Positions 38,387 to 47,719 of a stretch of 64,000 nucleotides of DNA are shown here, in pieces; within the stretch, counting starts at the first letter, position 1, and every line of letters starts with the position of its first letter. A program made the position numbers and the translations under genes. Origin of the DNA: Microbacteriaceae bacterium (GTDB lineage: Bacteria > Actinomycetota > Actinomycetes > Actinomycetales > Microbacteriaceae); NCBI GenBank assembly GCA_025463545.1, contig JAODAR010000014.1:1-64000 (forward strand), given 5' to 3'. The notes beneath the pieces are model-generated. The model was not told where the DNA came from. It saw only the letters and a list, made by a program, of their open reading frames with translations, and did not search any database.

Positions 38387-39070
38387 ATGACTTCGTCTCC
38401 GCGACTCCCCGATGAGGCCTCCCCGTCGAGGCGTCGGGACGCCAGGGCGAACCGCGATCGTCTGCTGACAGAGGCCAGGTCCCTGTTCGCGCGCGACGGC
38501 GTCGACGCGTCGCTTGAGGAGATCGCCCGCCGGGCCGAGGTGGGCGTTGCCACCCTCTACCGGAATTTCCCGGCGCGGGACGACCTCATCCGTTCCCTTT
38601 ACGACCTTGCGCTGTCCGAGCTCGCGTCGGTGCGTGAGGAGATCGAGGCCGCTACCACAGCGTGGGACGGCGTTGTCATCTATATGGAGCGGGTGGCCGA
38701 GTGGCTGGTCGCCGACCCGTCGCTGCCGCCGATTCTGAAGCGGATGGCGGTCATCGACCCGGCGTACCGCCCCGAGGCGCACTTCGAGACGTTCATCGCC
38801 ACGCTCGTCAAACAGGCCAAGGCCGACGGCGACCTGCGGCCCGACGTCGATGCGGTCGACGTGGCGGTGCTGGTGACCCTGGTGGGTTCACTCGGTACGC
38901 TCGGCGACGGTTACGCCGGCCAGTGGCGCCGGCAGCTGTCGATCCTGCTGGACGGGCTGAGGGCGCCGGGCCGGGAGCGGGCGAAGCTACCAGGCCGGCC
39001 GTTGAGCATGAAGGTGTACCAGGCGACCATGCACGGCCTCGGCCGGCGGGCTCGCCGGAACGCCACCTGA
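38387..39070 (+). CDS. TetR-family regulator, possibly of the kynurenine operon
   Basis: 227 residues. The N-terminal helix-turn-helix (RLLTEARSLFARDGVDASLEEIARRAEVGVATLYRNFPARDDLIRSLYD) is typical of TetR. The ligand domain includes AEWLVADPSLPPILKRM. Divergent from kynA with a 134-base gap. No clean palindrome was found in the gap, so the regulatory link rests on position only. Confidence 0.9.
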   Translation: MTSSPRLPDEASPSRRRDARANRDRLLTEARSLFARDGVDASLEEIARRAEVGVATLYRNFPARDDLIRSLYDLALSELASVREEIEAATTAWDGVVIYMERVAEWLVADPSLPPILKRMAVIDPAYRPEAHFETFIATLVKQAKADGDLRPDVDAVDVAVLVTLVGSLGTLGDGYAGQWRRQLSILLDGLRAPGRERAKLPGRPLSMKVYQATMHGLGRRARRNAT

Positions 39071-39098
39071 ACCGCAGGTATCGCTGTCGTCGATTGTG

Positions 39099-39971
39099 CT
39101 ACGCGGTCGTGCGCACCTTCACGATGTTCGCCCACGGGTCTTCGAACGTGAGGCTCGCGCCGTCGTCCTTTCCCTGCACGCCATAGTGGGACATCCGCTC
39201 GCCCAGCGCGCCGAGGTCGTTACTGCTGGGGACGATGATGTCGACCTCCCCGAGGCCGAGCGCGAGCCGGCGCTTGCCGCTGCCGGCGCTGTTCCAGGTG
39301 TTCATGGCCATGTGGTGGTGGTAGCCGCCGGCTGAGACGAACAGGGCGGAGTCGCCGAGGGCGGCGGTCGTCTCGAAGCCGAGCCGGTTCACGTAGAACT
39401 CGCGGGCGCTCGCCACGTCGCCGACGGACAGGTGCACATGCCCGACGACGGCGTTGCCGGCGCTCGGGTTCTCGATGCCCTGCTGCGTGATGTGCTCCTG
39501 GATGAACGTGTTCGGGTCGAGGTAGAGGGTGGCCATTTCGACCTGACCGTGGGTCCAGCTCCAGGTGGAGCGGTCGCGGTCCCAGTACAGCTCGATGCCG
39601 TTGCCCTCCGGGTCGGTGAAGTAGAAGGCCTGGCTGACCAGGTGGTCGGCGCTTCCGGTGAATGTGCCCGGATGCTTCGTGGCGACCGAGTAGACGGCGG
39701 CGGCGAGCTGCGCCTGCGTGTCGAACACGATCGCGGTGTGGTACAGGCCGGCGTCGCGCGGGCTCGGGGCGGCGAGTTCCGGCGCGTGCTGCAGGATGAC
39801 GATGGGGGTGGCGCCACGGCCCATGACGGCAACGGGGCCGTCGTGGCTGAGAAGTTGGAGGGTGACCGCGTCACGGTAGTACGCGATCATGTTGTCGAGG
39901 TTGCCGACGCGCAGGGTTACCGCGCCCATGCCGGTTTCGGGGGCCAGAAGTTCGTTCGCTGATCGAGTCAC
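39099..39971 (-). CDS. Two-domain VOC metalloenzyme (CatE-like extradiol dioxygenase/glyoxalase fold)
   Basis: 290 residues with two vicinal-oxygen-chelate modules (about 15-130 and 165-285). LRVGNLDNMIAYYRDAV, HTAIVFDTQAQL, DPEGNGIELYWDR, VGHVHLSVGDVASAREFYVNRLGF and GGYHHHMAMNTWNS provide the usual His/Glu metal positions. Close in layout to catechol-2,3-dioxygenase CatE of Firmicutes and its many relatives of unknown substrate. GTG start at 39971; no aromatic-pathway neighbours. Confidence 0.85.
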   Translation of the reverse strand: MTRSANELLAPETGMGAVTLRVGNLDNMIAYYRDAVTLQLLSHDGPVAVMGRGATPIVILQHAPELAAPSPRDAGLYHTAIVFDTQAQLAAAVYSVATKHPGTFTGSADHLVSQAFYFTDPEGNGIELYWDRDRSTWSWTHGQVEMATLYLDPNTFIQEHITQQGIENPSAGNAVVGHVHLSVGDVASAREFYVNRLGFETTAALGDSALFVSAGGYHHHMAMNTWNSAGSGKRRLALGLGEVDIIVPSSNDLGALGERMSHYGVQGKDDGASLTFEDPWANIVKVRTTA

Positions 39972-40002
39972 AGTGTGCGCAACCGGTTGCTGCCCGAAGG
40001 TA

Positions 40003-40098
40003 TTCCCAGTTCAGTTCCGAATTCAGTTCCCAGTTCAGTTCCGAATTCAGTTCCGAGTTCAGTTCCGAATTCAGTTCCGAGTTCAGTTCCGAATTCAG
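40003..40098. repeat. 12-bp tandem array, eight units, ending in the terminus of repeat copy C
   Basis: Units TTCCGAATTCAG and TTCC(C/G)AGTTCAG alternate, giving a 24-bp higher-order period. The last unit (40087-40098) is itself the left end of copy C. The array therefore seems to be an expansion of the palindrome's own end. Confidence 0.92.
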
Positions 40099-40169
40099 GA
40101 CCGGAGCCGTGTCGTGCCCGCTTCCGCCGCGTCGGCACCGGCGACACGCCATGCGGCTCCTGAATTCGG
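40089..40169. repeat. 81-bp intergenic palindromic repeat, copy C
   Basis: Bounded by CCGAATTCAG and CTGAATTCGG, with internal GGAGCCGTGTCG and CGACACGCCATGCGGCTCC arms, the most regular of the four. The right end continues into GGTACC as in copy B. Lies between the 3' end of purC and the start of the VOC gene. Confidence 0.92.
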
Positions 40170-40234
40170 TACCGCGGGGCCGATGCGCGGCGCCTCGGCC
40201 CCCGGGAAGCGCTTAGTTGCCGCGGAGGATCTGC

Positions 40235-41191
40235 TCAGTCGCCGGTCAGGCGCTCAAGCAGTTCGCGGTACTTCGCCGCCGTCTGCGCCACGATGTCCGC
40301 CGGCAGTGTCGGCGGGACCCCGTTCTGGTCCCAGTTGGCCGCCAGCCAGTCGCGCACGATCTGCTTGTCGAAGCTGGCCATCCGCGCCTCCGCGGTGGTG
40401 CCGGTGCGCCAGGTTTCGGCATCCCAGTACCGGCTGGAGTCGCTCGTGAGCACCTCGTCGGCGAGCGTGAGCTCACCCGTTACCCGGTCGGCGCCGAACT
40501 CGAACTTCGTGTCGGCGAGGATCAGCCCGGCCGCCTCCGCGATTGCCGAAGCTTGGGAGAAGATCGACAGTGAGGCGCCTCGCAACGCTGACGCGACATC
40601 CGCCCCCACCAGCTCAACCGTCCGTTCGAACGAGATGTTCTCGTCGTGCTCGCCCATCGGGGCCTTCCATGCCGGTGTGTAGATCGGCTCGGGGAGCCGG
40701 TCGCCGTTGGAGAGGCCGTCCGGCAGCGCGATGCCGCAGACGGTCTGCGTCTGCTGGTATTCCTTCCAGCCCGATCCGGTGAGGTAACCGCGCACCACGC
40801 ATTCGATGGGGTACATGTCGAGCGTCTTGCAGAGCATGGCGCGCCCGGCGACGGCAGGCGGAATGACGCTCGCGGTGCCGCTGTCGAGGGTGTGGTCAGG
40901 AACCAGGTGGTTGGGCACGCCGGTCAGCTGGTCGAACCACCACAGGCTGAGAGTGGTGAGCAGTTCACCCTTGCCGGGGATGCCCGGTTCGAGCACGTGG
41001 TCGAAGGCGCTCACCCGGTCGCTGGCCACGACGAGAACCCGGTCGGCGGCGGCGAGCCCGCTCGCGGCATCCGTTGCCGGCGTCTCGGCCGTCTCTGTCA
41101 CGTAGAGGTCGCGGACCTTGCCGGAGTACACGTGCCGCCAGCCCGGGAGCTCGGTGGCGACGGATGCGGGCGGCTGGGTTGCAGAGGTCAT
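40235..41191 (-). CDS. purC: SAICAR synthetase
   Basis: 318 residues; joins CAIR and aspartate with ATP. ATG 41191 has GGGAGAA upstream; an in-frame GTG 18 bases earlier overlaps that site and is less likely. HVYSGKVRDLY, VLVVASDRVSAFD, RAMLCKTLDMYPIECVVRGYLTGSGWKEY, FEFGADRVTGELTLADEVLTSDSSRYWDAETW and KQIVRDWL are typical. It follows purD after 34 bases on the same strand. Confidence 0.97.
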   Translation of the reverse strand: MTSATQPPASVATELPGWRHVYSGKVRDLYVTETAETPATDAASGLAAADRVLVVASDRVSAFDHVLEPGIPGKGELLTTLSLWWFDQLTGVPNHLVPDHTLDSGTASVIPPAVAGRAMLCKTLDMYPIECVVRGYLTGSGWKEYQQTQTVCGIALPDGLSNGDRLPEPIYTPAWKAPMGEHDENISFERTVELVGADVASALRGASLSIFSQASAIAEAAGLILADTKFEFGADRVTGELTLADEVLTSDSSRYWDAETWRTGTTAEARMASFDKQIVRDWLAANWDQNGVPPTLPADIVAQTAAKYRELLERLTGD

Positions 41192-41225
41192 CGTTTCATT
41201 CTCCCGCACGCGCGAAGTGGATCGG

Positions 41226-42494
41226 CTAGCCGGCGACTCGGGCGGCGATGTCAGTGCGGTACTGCCCGCCCACTAGCCCGATCTGCCCGAGCGCCTCGTA
41301 GGCTCTGGCGCGCGCCTCCGCGAAGTCAGCGCCTAGGGCAACGACGCTCAGCACGCGGCCGCCGGATGCCACCAACTGGTCGCCCTGCAGCGCGGTCGCG
41401 GCGTGTGCGATGCTGACGCCCGGCACAGCGGATGCCGCGTCCAGGCCTGAGATTTGCCGCCCGGTGACCGGCGAGTCCGGGTAGTTCTCACTCGCCAGCA
41501 CCACCGTCACCGCGACGTCGTCGGAGAACACGGGCCGTGGCAGGCCGCCGAGTTTACCCACCGACGCCGCCAGCAGCAGTCCGGACAACGGCGTGACAAG
41601 CCGGGGGAGCACGACCTGCGTCTCCGGGTCTCCGAAACGCGCGTTGAATTCGATGACCCGGATGCCGGCATCCGTCAAAATGAGCCCGCAATAGAGCAGG
41701 CCGATGAACGGGGTGTCTTCCGCGGCGAGGCGGCGCACGGTGGGCAGCGCGATGGTCTCGATCACCTCGTCGATGAAGGCCTGTTCGCTGCCAAACCGCT
41801 CGGCCAGCCAGGGGAGGGGCGAGTAGGCGCCCATGCCGCCGGTGTTCGGGCCGGAGTCGCCGTCGCCGAGGCGTTTGTAGTCCTGCGCGGGGGAGAGCGG
41901 CAGCACGCTGTGGCCGTCGCTGAGCAGGAACAGCGAGACTTCCTGGCCGGCGAGGAACTCCTCGATCAAGACGCTGCCGTGCTGGAGCCAGTGGGTGGCG
42001 TGGGCGAGGGCCGCGTCGCGTTCCTCGGTGACCAGCACGCCCTTGCCGGCGGCCAGTCCGTCGGCCTTGACCACGTAGGGGGCGCCGTACTCGTCGAGTG
42101 CCGTCTCGGCCTCGGCGAGCGAGCCGGCGCGCACGGCACGGCCGGTGGGAACGCCGGCGTCGTCCATGATGCGCTTCGCGAAGGTCTTGCTTCCTTCGAG
42201 GGCGGCCGCGGCCTTGCCCGGCCCGAACACTGCGATGCCACGGGTTCGAAGCGCGTCGGCAACCCCGGCGACCAGCGGCGCTTCCGGGCCGATCACAACG
42301 AGTTCGATGTTGTTCTCGTTGGCGTAGTTGGTGACGGCCGCGGGGTCATTCGGGTCGAGCGCGACGGCCGGTACGTCCGCGGCGATCCCGGCGTTGCCGG
42401 GTGCCGCCACGATGTCGTGGCCGGGCTCCTCGCCGAGGAGTGCGCTGATGATGGCGTGCTCGCGGGCACCGGAACCGAGGACCAGAATTCTCAC
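41226..42494 (-). CDS. purD: Phosphoribosylamine-glycine ligase (GAR synthetase)
   Basis: 422 residues, ATP-grasp ligase. [15 protein letters not shown], the NAG motif [48 protein letters not shown] and [35 protein letters not shown] are full family signatures. GTG start without Shine-Dalgarno sequence, but a reverse-strand TAGCCT box lies six bases upstream. First gene of a purD-purC unit. Confidence 0.97.
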   Translation of the reverse strand: MRILVLGSGAREHAIISALLGEEPGHDIVAAPGNAGIAADVPAVALDPNDPAAVTNYANENNIELVVIGPEAPLVAGVADALRTRGIAVFGPGKAAAALEGSKTFAKRIMDDAGVPTGRAVRAGSLAEAETALDEYGAPYVVKADGLAAGKGVLVTEERDAALAHATHWLQHGSVLIEEFLAGQEVSLFLLSDGHSVLPLSPAQDYKRLGDGDSGPNTGGMGAYSPLPWLAERFGSEQAFIDEVIETIALPTVRRLAAEDTPFIGLLYCGLILTDAGIRVIEFNARFGDPETQVVLPRLVTPLSGLLLAASVGKLGGLPRPVFSDDVAVTVVLASENYPDSPVTGRQISGLDAASAVPGVSIAHAATALQGDQLVASGGRVLSVVALGADFAEARARAYEALGQIGLVGGQYRTDIAARVAG

Positions 42495-42500
42495 CGGTTC

Positions 42501-42506
42501 AGGCTA
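42501..42506 (-). promoter_or_regulatory. -10 box of a likely leaderless purD promoter
   Basis: Reverse-strand TAGCCT exactly six bases before GTG 42494. The rest of 42507-42795 shows no gene; the final bases before 42792 spell a possible short helix in an open frame, without other support. Confidence 0.5.
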
Positions 42507-42795
42507 GCGGATGCCGCCGTTCCGCCGCCCTCCGCAGCCCTGCCCGACCTCGGCGGCACTTCTTGCTCTCACCGGGGCGGGCTGCCTGGACCCGCGGCCT
42601 GCCCGGTCTCCGTGGCCCTTCCCGCTCGCCCTGCGGTGGGTGCCGGGACTCCGCGGGCGGGTTGCCGGGGCGCGCCCGTGCGTAACTGCTGCTATCCGTT
42701 TCGGCATGCGGGCGACATCCGCGTGTTTACGCGGTTAACCGGCTGGCTACGCGCCGAATTGCAGGAGTTGCGCACGACGGCGGCAGACTAGAGGC

Positions 42796-43155
42796 ATGGC
42801 CAGGGCGAGGATCGACGATGCGGCCGGCACCGCAGCGGTCCGCGAGTGGGCAGGCGACCGCGACGGCACCAGCCGCGACACCCGGGCGCTCGCCGTTCGG
42901 TACACCCTGCAGCTGCTTGCGGAGCGGGCCGAGGGCAACACGGTTGAAGTCCGTGTTCCGCCGTTTGGCGCCGTGCAGTGCATCGAGGGGCCCCGGCACA
43001 CCAGGGGCACGCCGCCCAACGTCGTCGAAACGGATGCCGCCACCTGGCTCGCCCTCGCCACCGGAGCCCTCGGCTGGACCGACGGGCTCGCGACCGGGCG
43101 CATCCATGCCTCCGGCCAGCGTGCCGACCTGAAGGACTACCTGCCGATCGTCTGA
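42796..43155 (+). CDS. SCP2-like sterol carrier family protein
   Basis: 119 residues. VRYTLQLLAERAEGNTVEVRVPPFGAVQCIEGPRHTRGTPPNVVETDAATWLALATGALGWTDGLATGRIHASGQRADLKDYLPI follows the actinobacterial 'sterol carrier family' pattern (SCP2-like alpha/beta fold with a hydrophobic pocket). Often found close to purine genes in this group. No enzymatic function can be assigned. Confidence 0.75.
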   Translation: MARARIDDAAGTAAVREWAGDRDGTSRDTRALAVRYTLQLLAERAEGNTVEVRVPPFGAVQCIEGPRHTRGTPPNVVETDAATWLALATGALGWTDGLATGRIHASGQRADLKDYLPIV

Positions 43156-43176
43156 GCACCGCCAACGCGGTGGACC

Positions 43177-43350
43177 CGCTGCGGAACGTTGCTCGCGCTG
43201 CCGAACGTTGCTCGCGCTGCGGAACGTTGCTCGCGCTGCCGAAACGTTGTTCGCGCTGCGGAACCTTACTAGCGCGGTCGATCCCAGCTCGCGCTGGCGG
43301 AAGCTGCTCGCGCTGCGGAACCCTTGCTCGCGCTGCGGAACCTTGCACAC
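43177..43350. repeat. 19-20-bp tandem array, about nine degenerate units
   Basis: CGCTGCGGAACGTTGCTCG and variants (CGCTGCCGAACGTTGCTCG, CGCTGGCGGAAGCTGCTCG) follow one another between the convergent SCP2-like and ribokinase genes. Units touch without spacers, so this is not a CRISPR. Confidence 0.88.
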
Positions 43351-43412
43351 GCGGCAGGCAGGCCCGCCGCGCGTGCAACAAACGGCAGCGCGAAGCCGCT
43401 ACGCGACGCGCA

Positions 43413-43444
43413 ATGCGCTCGTTAGGCGATGCGCTCGTTACGCG
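43413..43444. repeat. 16-bp duplication over the ribokinase stop codon
   Basis: ATGCGCTCGTTAGGCG and ATGCGCTCGTTACGCG are consecutive; the rbsK stop (reverse strand, 43438-43440) lies in the second. Confidence 0.85.
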
Positions 43445-44427
43445 CCGCGCTTCGCGAGAATCGCCGCGACCTCGTCGAACGTCGGCATCGAGCTGGTCGC
43501 GCCGGTCCGGGTCACCGACACAGATGACGCCACCGTCGCCCAGCGCACGGCTTCGATCATGTCGGCCTCGGAAACGGGAGCTGCCGACCCCGAACCCGAC
43601 CCGGAACCGGAAGCACCGGCGGCCCGAGCACCATCACCCCGAGCAGCGTCACCCCGCGCCGCCAGGCGCGCGACCAGGGCCCCGACGAAGGTGTCACCGG
43701 CGGCCGTCGTGTCAACGGCCGTCACCGGGCGTGCCGGAGCCAGTCCGAGCACTGTCCCGTCGTGTGCGACCACCGATCCTTCCGCACCGAGGGTCACGAT
43801 CGCCCACGTCTTGCCGACGCTCAGCAACTCCGCGGCGCGCACCGGGTCCGCCTCGCCGGTGAGCTCGATCGCCTCGCCCTGGTTCGGCACGACCAGGTCG
43901 ACGGAGGCGAGGAATCCCTCCGGCAACGGCATCACCGGGGCGGGCGTCAGTACGGTGAAGACACCAGCGGCTTGCGCAACGGCGATTCCCTCGACCAGCA
44001 CGGACACCGGCAGTTCACACTGCATCACCAGGAACGCGGCATCCGTGATCGTGCTGCGCTGGGCATCCGTCAACGCCGTCATCGTGTTGTTCGCACCGGA
44101 AACGACGACGATCGAGTTCTCGCCCGAATCGACCACCGAGATGTGTGCGGTGCCGGTCGGTTCGCTCGAACCAGCAAGGCCGTTGGTGCGGATGCCCTCG
44201 GTCGCCATGAGCGCGCGCAGCTCGGTTCCGTAGGCGTCATCGCCCACGGCGCCCAGGAAGTCGACGGCGCCGCCGAGCCGGGCCGCTGCGACCGCCTGGT
44301 TGAGGCCTTTGCCGCCGGGGACGGTCGTGAAGCCGCTGCCGAAGATTGTCTCCCCGGGCTGGGGCAGCCGAGGCTGGCGCACGACGAGGTCCATGTTTGC
44401 GCTTCCGAGTACCGCGATCCTTTTCAC
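43438..44427 (-). CDS. rbsK: Ribokinase (PfkB family)
   Basis: 329 residues from GTG 44427. AVLGSANMDLVV, the ribose loop GGKGLNQAVAAARLGG, GDDAYG, VVVVSGANN, and the PfkB signature DTTAAGDTFVGAL with the catalytic aspartate are present. Phosphorylates ribose to ribose-5-phosphate, a feeder of PRPP for the purine genes around it. A Gly/Ser/Ala repeat (about residues 275-300, SGSGSGSG) is inserted before the last helix. Confidence 0.92.
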   Translation of the reverse strand: MKRIAVLGSANMDLVVRQPRLPQPGETIFGSGFTTVPGGKGLNQAVAAARLGGAVDFLGAVGDDAYGTELRALMATEGIRTNGLAGSSEPTGTAHISVVDSGENSIVVVSGANNTMTALTDAQRSTITDAAFLVMQCELPVSVLVEGIAVAQAAGVFTVLTPAPVMPLPEGFLASVDLVVPNQGEAIELTGEADPVRAAELLSVGKTWAIVTLGAEGSVVAHDGTVLGLAPARPVTAVDTTAAGDTFVGALVARLAARGDAARGDGARAAGASGSGSGSGSAAPVSEADMIEAVRWATVASSVSVTRTGATSSMPTFDEVAAILAKRGA

Positions 44428-44467
44428 CCGCCCAGTCTGCCAGCACTGCCCGTGCGAGAATGGGACT

Positions 44468-44977
44468 GTGAGTTCTCCCGAGCAGTCCACCCCGGCCGAT
44501 CACGGCGCACCCGGCGGCGCGGCCCCCGGAGTATCAGCGTCCGCCGCAAGCTCCGCATCCCCCGCAGGGTCTCCGCAACCGGCGCACCACGCTGCGGAGC
44601 CGGTCGAAACTATTGTCGACGAGCGCACGGTGATCGTGCGCCGCGCTCCGCGATACTTCAACTTCATGCTGCTCGGCGCGGTTGTCGGGGCGCTCGCCGC
44701 ATTCATCCTCACCGTCTCATTCCCGGAGAACCCACAGTTCGGGCGACTGCAGGTGTTCGGTTTCCTGCTGCTCGCCCTGGTCGCATTCGGTGTGGGTCTC
44801 AGCTGCCTCGTCGCGATCGTCCTCGAGCGCTTCGTTGGCCGGGCGGGCTCTGTGGCCGTCGCCGATAGACTGGACGGGCGTGCTGCGGGCATCATGCCCG
44901 ACGCCGCCTCGCCTGCCGATGACGGCACTGGATCCGAGGCACCACATTCCCATGATTCCGGCACGAAACCCGAGTAA
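44468..44977 (+). CDS. Hypothetical two-helix membrane protein upstream of purF
   Basis: 169 residues from GTG 44468. A 65-residue Ala/Pro/Ser-rich N-terminus, VDERTVIVRRAPRYFNF, two membrane helices (about 62-84 and 94-118) and an acidic C-terminal tail. Relatives appear to occur at this position next to purF in Microbacteriaceae, but no function is known to me. It ends 24 bases before purF and may share its transcript. Confidence 0.7.
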   Translation: MSSPEQSTPADHGAPGGAAPGVSASAASSASPAGSPQPAHHAAEPVETIVDERTVIVRRAPRYFNFMLLGAVVGALAAFILTVSFPENPQFGRLQVFGFLLLALVAFGVGLSCLVAIVLERFVGRAGSVAVADRLDGRAAGIMPDAASPADDGTGSEAPHSHDSGTKPE

Positions 44978-45001
44978 AAACTCGAAGTAAGGGGCTGCAG
45001 C

Positions 45002-46594
45002 TTGACCGGTGGCGACGGACTGTTAGGTCACGATCTTCTTCCTGGCGAAAAGGGCCCACAAGACGCCTGCGGTGTCTTCGGCGTCTGGGCACCCGGCGAG
45101 GAGGTCGCCAAGCTCAGCTACTTCGGCCTCTACGCGCTGCAGCACCGCGGCCAGGAATCGGCCGGCATCGCCACCAGTGACGGCTCCAAGATCCTCATCT
45201 ACAAGGACATGGGACTGGTCTCCCAGGTCTTCAACGAAGCCGCGCTGAACACCCTGGTCGGCCACATCGCCGTCGGACACTGCCGTTACTCCACCACCGG
45301 CGCATCGAGCTGGCAGAACGCCCAACCCACGCTCGGCCGTACCTCCAGCGGCACGGTCGCCCTTGGCCACAACGGCAACCTCACCAATACGGCAGAACTC
45401 CTCCGCCTGGTGCACGACCGTTACCCCGAAACGGATGGCGAGCTTCGTCGCGGCAACACCACCGATACCGCCGTCCTGACCGCGCTCCTCACCGGCGATC
45501 TCGACCACACCCTCGAGGCGACCGCCATGGAGGTGCTGCCCCGCCTTCGCGGTGCCTTCTGCCTCGTGTTCATGGACGAGACCACGCTGTACGCGGCGCG
45601 CGACCCCCAGGGTGTGCGTCCGCTGGTGCTCGGCCGCCTCGACCGCGGCTGGGTCGTGGCGTCGGAGACCGCCGCCCTCGACATCGTCGGCGCCAGTTTC
45701 GTACGCGAGGTCGAGCCGGGCGAGCTCATCGCCATCGATGAGAACGGCCTCCGCACCCAGCGGTTCGCCAGCTCCGATCCCAAGGGCTGCGTCTTCGAAT
45801 ACGTCTACCTGGCCCGCCCTGACACCGCCATCGCCGGCCGGGGCGTGCACGAAGCCCGGGTCGAGATGGGCCGCCGGCTCGCCGCCGAGCACCCGGTCGA
45901 AGCCGACCTGGTCATTCCGACCCCGGAGTCCGGGACCCCGGCTGCGATCGGCTACGCGCAGGCCTCCGGCATCCCCTTCGGCCAGGGCCTGGTCAAGAAC
46001 GCCTACGTCGGCCGCACCTTCATCCAGCCGTCCCAGACGATCCGCCAGCGTGGCATCAAGCTCAAGCTGAATCCGCTCAAGGAAGTGATCAAGGGCAAGC
46101 GGCTGATCGTCGTCGACGACTCGATCGTGCGCGGCAACACGCAGCGCGCCCTGGTCAGCATGTTGCGGGAGGCCGGCGCCGCCGAGGTGCACGTGCGCAT
46201 CTCCAGCCCGCCGATCACCTGGCCTTGCTTCTACGGCATCGATTTCGCCTCGCGCGCCGAGCTGGTTGCGACCGGGCTCAGCATCGACGAGGTGCGCCAG
46301 TCCATCGGCGCCGACTCACTTGGTTACCTCACCGAAGACGACATGATCGCCGCGACCGAGCAGCCACGCGAACGCCTCTGCACCGCCTGCTTCACCGGCA
46401 AGTACCCGATCCCGTTGCCCGACGCGCAGCATCTCGGCAAGAACCTCCTCGAGCGCCAGCCCGCTTCCAACGGATGCGACCCCGGCCCCGACGCGGACCT
46501 CGAAGTCGTGCTCGACGCGGCATCCGTGCACGACGGCGCTCTCGCATCCGCTCAGGGACAACTGCCCATCGGCGACCCCGGGAGACAGGAATGA
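45002..46594 (+). CDS. purF: Amidophosphoribosyltransferase
   Basis: 530 residues; first step of purine synthesis. TTG start at 45002. A 22-residue propeptide precedes the glutaminase nucleophile Cys23 (DACGVFGVW). The PRPP loop is RLIVVDDSIVRGNT. Cysteines in CVFEYVYLARPD, WPCFYGID and LCTACFTGKYP match the [4Fe-4S]-type enzymes such as that of Bacillus subtilis. A 45-residue C-terminal tail after the last family block is extra. Its stop overlaps the purM start (ATGA). Confidence 0.96.
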   Translation: MTGGDGLLGHDLLPGEKGPQDACGVFGVWAPGEEVAKLSYFGLYALQHRGQESAGIATSDGSKILIYKDMGLVSQVFNEAALNTLVGHIAVGHCRYSTTGASSWQNAQPTLGRTSSGTVALGHNGNLTNTAELLRLVHDRYPETDGELRRGNTTDTAVLTALLTGDLDHTLEATAMEVLPRLRGAFCLVFMDETTLYAARDPQGVRPLVLGRLDRGWVVASETAALDIVGASFVREVEPGELIAIDENGLRTQRFASSDPKGCVFEYVYLARPDTAIAGRGVHEARVEMGRRLAAEHPVEADLVIPTPESGTPAAIGYAQASGIPFGQGLVKNAYVGRTFIQPSQTIRQRGIKLKLNPLKEVIKGKRLIVVDDSIVRGNTQRALVSMLREAGAAEVHVRISSPPITWPCFYGIDFASRAELVATGLSIDEVRQSIGADSLGYLTEDDMIAATEQPRERLCTACFTGKYPIPLPDAQHLGKNLLERQPASNGCDPGPDADLEVVLDAASVHDGALASAQGQLPIGDPGRQE

Positions 46595-47694
46595 GTAACG
46601 CCTCTTATGCCGCCGCCGGTGTCGATACCGCGGCCGGCGATCTGGCCGTTGAGCTGATGAAGGCCGCGGTCGGCAAGACCCACGGTCCAGAGGTACAGGG
46701 CGGAGTCGGCGGGTTCGCCGGCTTGTACGACGTCTCGTTCCTCACCTCGTTCCGGAAGCCGCTGCTGGCGACATCCACCGACGGCGTGGGCACCAAGGTC
46801 GCCATAGCGCAGGCCATCGACAAGCACGACACGATCGGCCAGGACCTCGTGGGAATGGTCGTCGACGACATCATCGTGGTTGGCGCCCGGCCGCTGTTCA
46901 TGACCGACTACATCGCCTGCGGCAGAGTGGTTCCCGAGCGGATCGCCTCGATCGTGGCCGGAATCGCGCGCGCCTGCTCTGCGACCGGCACGGCTCTGGT
47001 CGGCGGGGAAACAGCCGAACACCCCGGCCTCCTCGGGCCCGACGACTACGACGTCGCGGGGGCGGCGACCGGCGTGGTCGAGGCCGACCGCGTGCTCGGG
47101 GCCGAACGGGTGCGCCACGGTGACGTGGTGATCGCCCTCGAGTCGTCAGGCCTGCACTCCAACGGGTACTCGCTGGTCCGCCACATCCTGGCCCAGCGTG
47201 GCATCGGCTACACCGATCGGTCGGCGGAGCTTGGTGGCGTGGTCGGCGAGGTGCTGCTCGAACCGACCCGGCTGTACACCGCGCCACTCCTCCGCGTGCT
47301 CGATGACCCTGAGTTGGCTGGCGCAGTGCATTCGCTCAGCCACGTGACCGGCGGCGGCATCGCCGCCAACCTCGCCCGGGTCCTGCCGCTCGGCTCCTGG
47401 GTCGAGGTCGACCGGTCTACGTGGTCCCCGTCCCAGGTTTTCCGGGTGCTGAGCGACATGGCCGGCTCCACGCTCGAGAGCTCAGAGGGGACCTGGAACC
47501 TGGGCGTCGGGATGTTCGCCGTCGTCGCACCGAAAGCGGCGGCATCCGTTATCGCCCGTCTGACCGCAGACGGGATTCCATCGTGGGTGGTCGGCGAGGT
47601 TTCGACCACGGCCCGCGACCTGACCGGTTTCGAGCAGGGCGCCAAGGGCGTTGACGGCGGAGCGGTGCGACTCACCGGGAGCTACGCGGCGTAA
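46591..47694 (+). CDS. purM: AIR synthetase (phosphoribosylaminoimidazole synthase)
   Basis: 367 residues from ATG 46591. Cyclises FGAM to AIR with ATP. SYAAAGVDTAAGDLAVELMK, LLATSTDGVGTKVAIAQ, DLVGMVVDDIIVVGARPLFMTDYIACG, LVGGETAEHPGL, GLHSNGYSLVR and HVTGGGIAANLARVLP are the PurM-family blocks. Coupled to purF and convergent with the DUF3073 gene. Confidence 0.97.
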   Translation: MSNASYAAAGVDTAAGDLAVELMKAAVGKTHGPEVQGGVGGFAGLYDVSFLTSFRKPLLATSTDGVGTKVAIAQAIDKHDTIGQDLVGMVVDDIIVVGARPLFMTDYIACGRVVPERIASIVAGIARACSATGTALVGGETAEHPGLLGPDDYDVAGAATGVVEADRVLGAERVRHGDVVIALESSGLHSNGYSLVRHILAQRGIGYTDRSAELGGVVGEVLLEPTRLYTAPLLRVLDDPELAGAVHSLSHVTGGGIAANLARVLPLGSWVEVDRSTWSPSQVFRVLSDMAGSTLESSEGTWNLGVGMFAVVAPKAAASVIARLTADGIPSWVVGEVSTTARDLTGFEQGAKGVDGGAVRLTGSYAA

Positions 47695-47719
47695 GGTCCG
47701 GCGGCGGGAAGGTGCGCCT

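Noticed and set aside
39871..40152. Reverse-strand reading frame encoding repeated NSEL units
   Set aside because: It is simply the translation of the 12-bp tandem array and part of the palindromic repeat; no start signal or homology.
43177..43350. Possible CRISPR array
   Set aside because: Units touch with no unique spacers and there are no cas genes nearby.
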